Positions 58,410 through 64,000 of a DNA stretch of 64,000 bases are shown here, one piece after another. The translations under genes were made by a program, and so were the position numbers. How positions within the stretch are numbered: the stretch's first letter is position 1; every line of letters begins with the position of its first letter. This DNA comes from Periconia sp. R9002 (Eukaryota > Ascomycota > Dothideomycetes > Pleosporales > Periconiaceae), in NCBI GenBank assembly GCA_023627715.1, contig JAMAHW010000039.1:267742-331741 (forward strand), in the 5' to 3' direction. The notes under the pieces are model-generated. The model did not search any database and had not been told where the DNA came from. It was given only the letters and a program-made list of their open reading frames with translations.

Positions 58410-58860
58410 TAATTATTAATAAACTAATAAAGAAAAAAAAGTTTATACTTATTACTAACTTTAAAGTAGATACTCTTATAAGAGCTTTTATAATATTTAT
58501 CTAGAGGGAAAAAAGATACCTAAAAGATATAGTCTCTAATTAAAGAGCTTAATTTGTCTTCTACTTCTAGACTTATTTATACTAACACTTAGGTACTAAG
58601 CTTAAGCTATTAATAAGTTACTACTTTAAAACTAATAAATAAATAGAGATTATTAATACTTAGCTAAAGTAATACTTTAGAGTATACGTTAACTATAAAT
58701 AAAATAACTAGGTATTATACTTACTTATAGCTAAGTTTATTACTAACTTTTCTATAAGCGTAATAACTAGAGTATTACCTTTTAAAGTAACTAAAAGATA
58801 CCTACTTTAGTTAGGACTAGAACTTTTAACTCCTATTACTATTAAAAGGGTTACTAAACT
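58410..58860 (+). pseudogene. integrase core remnant
   Basis: The frame from about 58410 reads KKKKFILITNFKVDTLIRAF, followed by blocks matching the central part of retroelement integrases (a segment ending FVFYF, then HLGTKLKLLISYY, YLLIAKFITNFSISVITRV). Stop codons break it many times. Confidence 0.82.
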
Positions 58861-59260
58861 AGATTAAGAGAAGGTTAACTACTTTACTAATAAGATTAAA
58901 GCTATAAAGGCTAAGTTAGAAGATAATATATAGTAGGCGTAAACTAAATAAGCTAAATTTACTAATATAAAGCGTAACCTAGTACCTTAATATAAAGTTA
59001 GTAATATAGTTATAGTAGACTTTAGAAATATTAATACTACTTAACTTAACTACTCTCTAGATTTTAAAAATAGAGGCCTCTTCTTAATAACTAAAGTAAT
59101 TAATAATATAGCTTATAAAGTAAAGCTACCTACTAGTAAACTATATAATATCTTCTACTTTTAGCTCTTACACCCTATTACTAAGCCCTTAGAATATTAG
59201 GTATAAGATAAAAAGCCTAACTTTAAAGTTATACCTTCTAATATTAATAATAATATAGAC

Positions 59261-59370
59261 TATACTATTAAATTTATTCTAGATATATAAGTTAATAATA
59301 AAGAAAAGGACCCTTTACTATATAATTATAAAGGCTTACTTTAATACCTCTATAAATAGAAAAACTATTC
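59261..59370 (+). pseudogene. chromodomain remnant at the integrase C-terminus
   Basis: YTIKFILDI is followed, after a short stretch, by a string corresponding to YLVKWK-type chromodomain sequence (now YLYK, stop, KNY). Its position downstream of the integrase core and before the 3' LTR is that of chromoviruses such as MAGGY. Confidence 0.7.
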
Positions 59371-60039
59371 TAAAAGAGATAATAACTTATTATAGAAACT
59401 TTATATAAACTTTATAAGCTTCTTAAACCTTATAGAGGCTTACTATATATCTTACCTTAATAAACTATAATTATATAAGAAGTTTAAATCCCTAATAGGT
59501 AAATAAAAAGCTTTTGCTAACGTAATAGTCTACGTAATTTAGATTAGTAACTTTTAATCTAAACTAGCTATAGTAAGTTTCTAAGTTATACTTTAATATA
59601 CTAAACTACTATAACTTAGGTAAGGTTCTACTACTATAATTAGTAAAAGCTATAGACGTTAAGTAAATAATAATTACGCCTAGTTACTAAAGTACTACTA
59701 CTTATAATATATAAACGTAGAATACTATACTATAGTTAAGCTTATAAATAAAGTTTATAGCTACTAATTAGAGTTATAGATATACTAGTAAATAAGAACT
59801 AAGTATAGTTATCTATTATCCTTTAAAACCTCTTATAGAAATAAACTATTATATAAAACCTAGTATAATAATAACGTAATAGACTACTAAAAGATTACTA
59901 ATTAATTAACTATTAATTATATTAAGTAGATAGCGTAGATAACTATAATTATAATTATTCTTACCTTTTATATATTATTTACTAAGTCTATTTTATACTA
60001 AACTATTATATATATACTAAAGTAATAGAACTACTTTAG

Positions 60040-60055
60040 AAAGAAAAGGAGGTAG
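60040..60055 (+). other. polypurine tract
   Basis: GAAAGAAAAGGAGGTAG lies immediately before the 3' LTR start at 60056. This is the plus-strand primer site expected for an LTR element and fixes its orientation as rightward. Confidence 0.85.
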
Positions 60056-60248
60056 TATAATAGAGCTAAGATTTAAACCTAAAATCCTTAATTACGTAAC
60101 CTAGAATAACTAATATTCTAGCTCTAGCTTAGTATTTAGCTATACCTAGGTACTCACTTAGCTCTACTTAGTATACCTTACTTAGTATTTTATATAATTA
60201 ACCCTAGTTACTATACACCTTATATTAGTGCCTAATAGAACCCTTATA
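60056..60248 (+). repeat. 3' LTR of the gypsy element
   Basis: 193 bp, the partner of 52660-52852. The flanking bases are TA-only, so a target-site duplication cannot be read with confidence. Confidence 0.9.
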
Positions 60249-63200
60249 TATAAGAGAAGCTATATATAATTAGCTATAATAGCTTTTATACTTTTTATAG
60301 TTATAAAGATATAGTTTATCCTAATATTTAAAACTATAGATAGATATTAAGTTATAATTTTACTCTTTAAGTTTATAGATTTAATACTAAGATATTATAA
60401 AAATATATATATATATACTTTAATAGTATTAGAAGAGCTTTTAGGGAGAAGTAGATAATAGCTTATAACTATAATTATATTTTTAGTAAGAAAGTTTTTA
60501 AAAAAATAGTAATTTTATAGCTTATATTTTAGCTCTATACTAGTGTACTAGATTAATTAGTTAGCGTTAATGCTAGTATTAATAAAAATAAAATACTTAC
60601 TAACCTACCTTTTAGCTAATTTATATAAAGAGTAGTAGATTAGAGTTTTCTATTATAGAGGTCTTTATAAATATAGATATAAAGACTTAATTAAACTTTA
60701 TTTTAAATAGGCGCGATATTAAAATAGTAGTAATTATTCTAAAGATACTTTTATTCTAAACTTACTTTAAGTTTATTACTTTTTTTAAGAAATATAGACT
60801 CCTAATAGTATAGTAATATAACTAGATTTTAATAATTAATAGTTAAGTAAGCTAAGTAGGCAAATTTTTATAATTTTATTACTTTTAGGCTATTAGCTAT
60901 AAAGCTACCCCTATCTATTATCTATAGGCTATAGAGATATCCCTATCTATAGTTTTTAGCTATAGTAACCCTTCTATCTATAGTTTTTAGCTATAGTAAG
61001 AACTCTTTTTAGAAATAGATCTTTTTTTTTATAGTAGCTTTTTTTATATAGTACTATTATTTTTTACGTTTACTATACTTTTCTAAAAAATATGTTTTAA
61101 AATTATATAGCTTACTTAAAAGTAAGTTTTACTTAATATATATAAGGTAGTTATTTACTTTACTTTTAGTAATAAAGCTAATAACTATTAAGCGTATACT
61201 TATAGGTGTAAGATAGAAGTTAGCTAGCCTTTTATTTATATTTAAGCGGTCTATATTAGTAAACTATAAAGTGCTAAGCATTTTTAAAAAAGTTAAAATA
61301 GCTTTTAGGAGGCCTAATATAATAATAGAATAAGGCTTTACTTTTATAGAACGTCTATTTACTAAAACCTATATTTAGGAAGAGGTAGAGGATAAGAGTA
61401 CACTTTTTAAACTAATAGTAAATAAGAATATAATATATCTAATATAGGTGTTTAATAAGTATTAATTAAAGGCACTTTCTATAATACTTTTAAGTGCTAA
61501 GTTTCTAGATATGCTACGCTTATTAGGCTATAATCTAAGAGATTATAAAGTACTAGAAGAAATAAGTTTTTAGCTTACTAGTAAACTTATATTACTCTTT
61601 TATTAAGATGTCCCTAAACTTCTTTAAAAAATATAAGGCTTACCCCCTAAAGTTAAGGGTAAAACTAATAGTTATAGTAACTTTAGTCTTTAGTAGCTTA
61701 TAGTTATTTAACTACTCTTCTTAGAAAAGAAAATTAATATTAAAAAGAAGATTATAGGAATTATTACTATATACTACTTTCTAGTAATATATTTTTAAGA
61801 CTATATATTATTATTAAGTGTAATATATTAGTACTATTTATATCTTACTTACTTAGAATATTACTATCTTAATCTACTATAATTTAGGAAAAGTCTTTCT
61901 ATAGTATTATTAGTAGGAATATCTATATTACACGCTTTAAAAAGGTTAAAACTATTTTAGAAATAGAAATAGGACTTCTACTTAGTTTACAGCTATTATA
62001 TAAATATATATAAGGATATAAAATAGACGTTACTATTAGTATAGCTATATAATACCCCCCTAAAAAGATATTACTACTAGACGGAATTTTAGAGTATTGT
62101 ATATATAAACTACTTAGACTAGCTATTAAACTTTACTTAAAACCCTACTAAGCGCGTACTATTATATACTATTAAAAATTAGTTCTTTATATAACGTTCT
62201 TTAGTAGAGCTTTTAAAGTTAAATACTAGGAATTATATTATTAAAAGTATAGTGTCTAATATTCTTAATAGGTTACTTATTAGACTTCTATAGCTTTACT
62301 CTTTATAGTATAGTTAATACTCTTTTTTTACTCCTCTAAAACTATATATTTTAGATTAAATAATATAGCTAATATAGCGCTATAGCTCTATAAGCTTTAG
62401 TACTTTATAAAACTAGGTACTCTATAGATAGGATAATACGTACTATATTTAAACTTAGTAAAAAGGTAACTAATAAGTAAATATATTATATATATATGTA
62501 TATCTACCTAATAAGAAGCTGGATTTAGACTAGGGGGTAGGTATACCTACTATATAAAAAGCGTATCTTATATATTAGTATCTTCTATTTTTTTTACCTA
62601 CTATTATTACTTAGCGTTTTTAAGTATATTTTTATATATATTATTTTATTACTTCTTTACACTATCTCTTTACTACTATATTATTTTTAGCTATAGCGTT
62701 CTTTAGTATTAAACTAATATAGTTTACTATAATAAGTTCTAAAATAATTCTATTAATACTTATTTCCTTTATTTATTAACGTTTCTATAAGTTTTCTAAA
62801 GAAGCTATCTAAACGCTTATAGTTAGGCTATTTCTACTATTATTTACGCCTTAGTTTAGAGGTATATAAATATTTAGATAACTCTAAATATAGGCTAACT
62901 ATAAAAAATTAAGCGAATTAGATATATCTAATTAGCCTCTAGATGCGCTTTTTTTACTAATTAGTATAGCTAGTATATTAGTTATTAACGTATTATTTTT
63001 TAGGGGTTATAGTTAGTTACTAATTACTCTTTTTAAACTATAGATCTATCTTTCGTTTCTTAGTTTTTTAGAATTTTAGGTACTAATAAATTGTATAGTT
63101 ATAGTAGCTATTTCTAGTTTATAGCTTATTAAGCGCATTATCTAAATTTAAAGAGAAAAACCTAATTTACTTATTATACGTATTATCTAGATCTATAGAA

Positions 63201-63923
63201 GGTAACTAGTAAATTTAACTATTATATTACTAGAGTATATAGACAGATAGAAGAATATAGGAGTAGGAAAGAGTAAAGATTATAGAAAGAGGAGTTCTAG
63301 TAGGGGAGGAAAGAGGGTTAACTTTATAGTATATTTAGAAATAGTTTATATCTAGGATATTATTAATCTATATTACTATTCTTATATTTCTTAACTTTAG
63401 TAAATAAGTATTTTTTTATTACTATATACTATACGGTCTATAGTATAATAAGTAGTAATTAGAAAACTAAATATAGTAAACTATATAAGTAAAACTAGAA
63501 AGAAAAGTAGGAAAGAAGAATAGGGCTAAAGTAAAGAGAGAGAGAAAGAGGGGACGTAATATTTCTATCTCTATCTTATAGTATATTAATTAAATAGATA
63601 ACTAGTAAACTAAATAATAAGAGAACTAGAGAGGTCGCTTAGTAAGTAATAGCTATTTTACTAGGGAAAGCTATTATCCTTACCTTTACTATTATATTCT
63701 ACTCCTACTATTTTAGTATTATTATCTTTAGATTTAATACCTATAAGTTAGAAGTCTTTAAATAGCTATAAATATATTTCTTAGTCTTTAGGTAAGAGCG
63801 GCTTTTTTATTTTTAGGTGCTATCTCTTTTTCTTATACCTCTTAAAATATGTTAATTACTTATAGAATTTTTCTAAGTAATAATCTATTATTTTCTCTAT
63901 AAACTTTTTACCTACTAGGCTAA

Positions 63924-64000
63924 TGTTACGAACAAGGAAGTAATTACAAGCCAACGATAATTACGCGCCGACGCAACCTGAGGGGAACCACGATTGACCC
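63924..64000. other. return to normal composition, possible start of a younger element
   Basis: From TGTTACGAACAAGGAAG at 63924 the sequence regains CA and TG and about half GC, with no transition zone. TGTTACG is a common LTR start in fungi, so an LTR element inserted after RIP is possible. Only 77 bases are visible. Confidence 0.45.

Larger units (their letters stand above)
52660..60248 (+). mobile_element. Ty3/gypsy chromovirus LTR retrotransposon, RIP-inactivated
   Basis: An element of 7.59 kb with 193-bp LTRs and a purine-rich tract just before the 3' LTR. Although full of stops, the plus-strand readings keep family order. A possible gag zinc-knuckle remnant lies near 55120. Reverse transcriptase spans about 56380-57060, where the active-site loop now reads YINNVLIYSK at 56742. 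The RNase H remnant NYKIYNKELL lies near 57315. The integrase core spans about 58410-58860 (KFILITNFKVDTLIRAF). A chromodomain remnant lies at about 59261-59370 (YTIKFILDI, then YLYK-stop-KNY). The order RT, RNase H, integrase, chromodomain identifies a chromovirus. The catalytic aspartates have become asparagine and tryptophan codons have become stops, as G-to-A changes would give. It cannot move by itself. Confidence 0.9.
50380..63923. other. AT-rich, RIP-saturated block without genes
   Basis: About 13.5 kb made mainly of A and T. CA and TG dinucleotides are almost absent while CT, AG and some CG remain. That is the direct footprint of CpA to TpA mutation on both strands (RIP). No open frame of 60 codons exists in the block. 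It contains the LTR element at 52660-60248. The flanks 50750-52659 and 60249-63923 have the same composition and are surely old repeats, but I could not assign them to a family. The left edge is gradual over about 50380-50700 and the right edge is sharp at 63924. Confidence 0.9.

Noticed and set aside
1..64000. PKS, NRPS, terpene cyclase or DMATS core genes
   Set aside because: I looked for ketosynthase, adenylation, DDxxD and related motifs in the listed frames and found none.
50380..64000. Starship captain (DUF3435 tyrosine recombinase) in the accessory region
   Set aside because: Accessory cargo made this worth checking, but I could not find recombinase motifs in the AT block or elsewhere.
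1..64000. tRNA, rRNA or CRISPR arrays
   Set aside because: No cloverleaf with A/B boxes, rRNA stretch or regularly spaced repeats was recognised; CRISPR is not expected in a fungal nuclear genome.

Overview
The window looks like nuclear DNA of a filamentous ascomycete (Pezizomycotina). Genes are interrupted by short introns of 45-95 bp with GT...AG ends. The gene families are typical of moulds: a Zn2Cys6 regulator, MFS exporters, P450s, a HET-domain protein, a BBE-type flavin oxidase, a chloroperoxidase-like enzyme and GH32. One flank is a long AT-rich block in which CA and TG dinucleotides are almost absent, the mark of repeat-induced point mutation (RIP). The species cannot be told from the sequence. 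Exon joins were worked out by eye from reading-frame continuity and splice signals.

Layout. (1) 0.3-15.5 kb: a compact metabolic group. It holds a zinc alcohol dehydrogenase, a frameshifted NmrA-like reductase, a Zn2Cys6 regulator, a DHA-type MFS exporter, an alpha/beta hydrolase, a 2-oxoglutarate/Fe(II) oxygenase, a decayed DUF1365 gene and a second, paralogous dehydrogenase. There is no PKS, NRPS, terpene cyclase or DMATS. (2) 16.7-24.7 kb: a cysteine-rich membrane protein, a HET-like protein, a diverged tandem repeat of about 184 bp, a multi-pass membrane protein and a multi-exon F-box gene. (3) 26.2-35.1 kb: a small secreted protein, a second MFS transporter divergent from a broken P450, a 57-bp duplicated gene fragment and a GH32 enzyme. 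(4) 36.7-38.4 kb: a 248-bp MITE with TA target duplication and a heme-thiolate peroxidase. (5) 41.3-50.3 kb: a BBE-like oxidase, a frameshifted secretory-lipase-like gene, a TRI4-like P450 and a polyketide-transferase-like hydrolase. (6) 50.4-63.92 kb: a RIP-saturated block without long open frames. Inside it is a complete but dead Ty3/gypsy chromovirus with 193-bp LTRs (52660-60248). Normal base composition returns abruptly at about 63924, perhaps at the edge of a younger element.

How the genes may work together (inference): group 1 looks like a regulator-exporter-oxidoreductase cluster for detoxification, catabolism or tailoring of a small molecule. Group 5 has tailoring enzymes but no scaffold-forming enzyme. 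Decay is widespread: a P450, a DUF1365 gene, a lipase and an NmrA-like gene carry stops or single-base frame breaks. Some breaks have RIP-like context. Others sit in short homopolymers and could be assembly errors.
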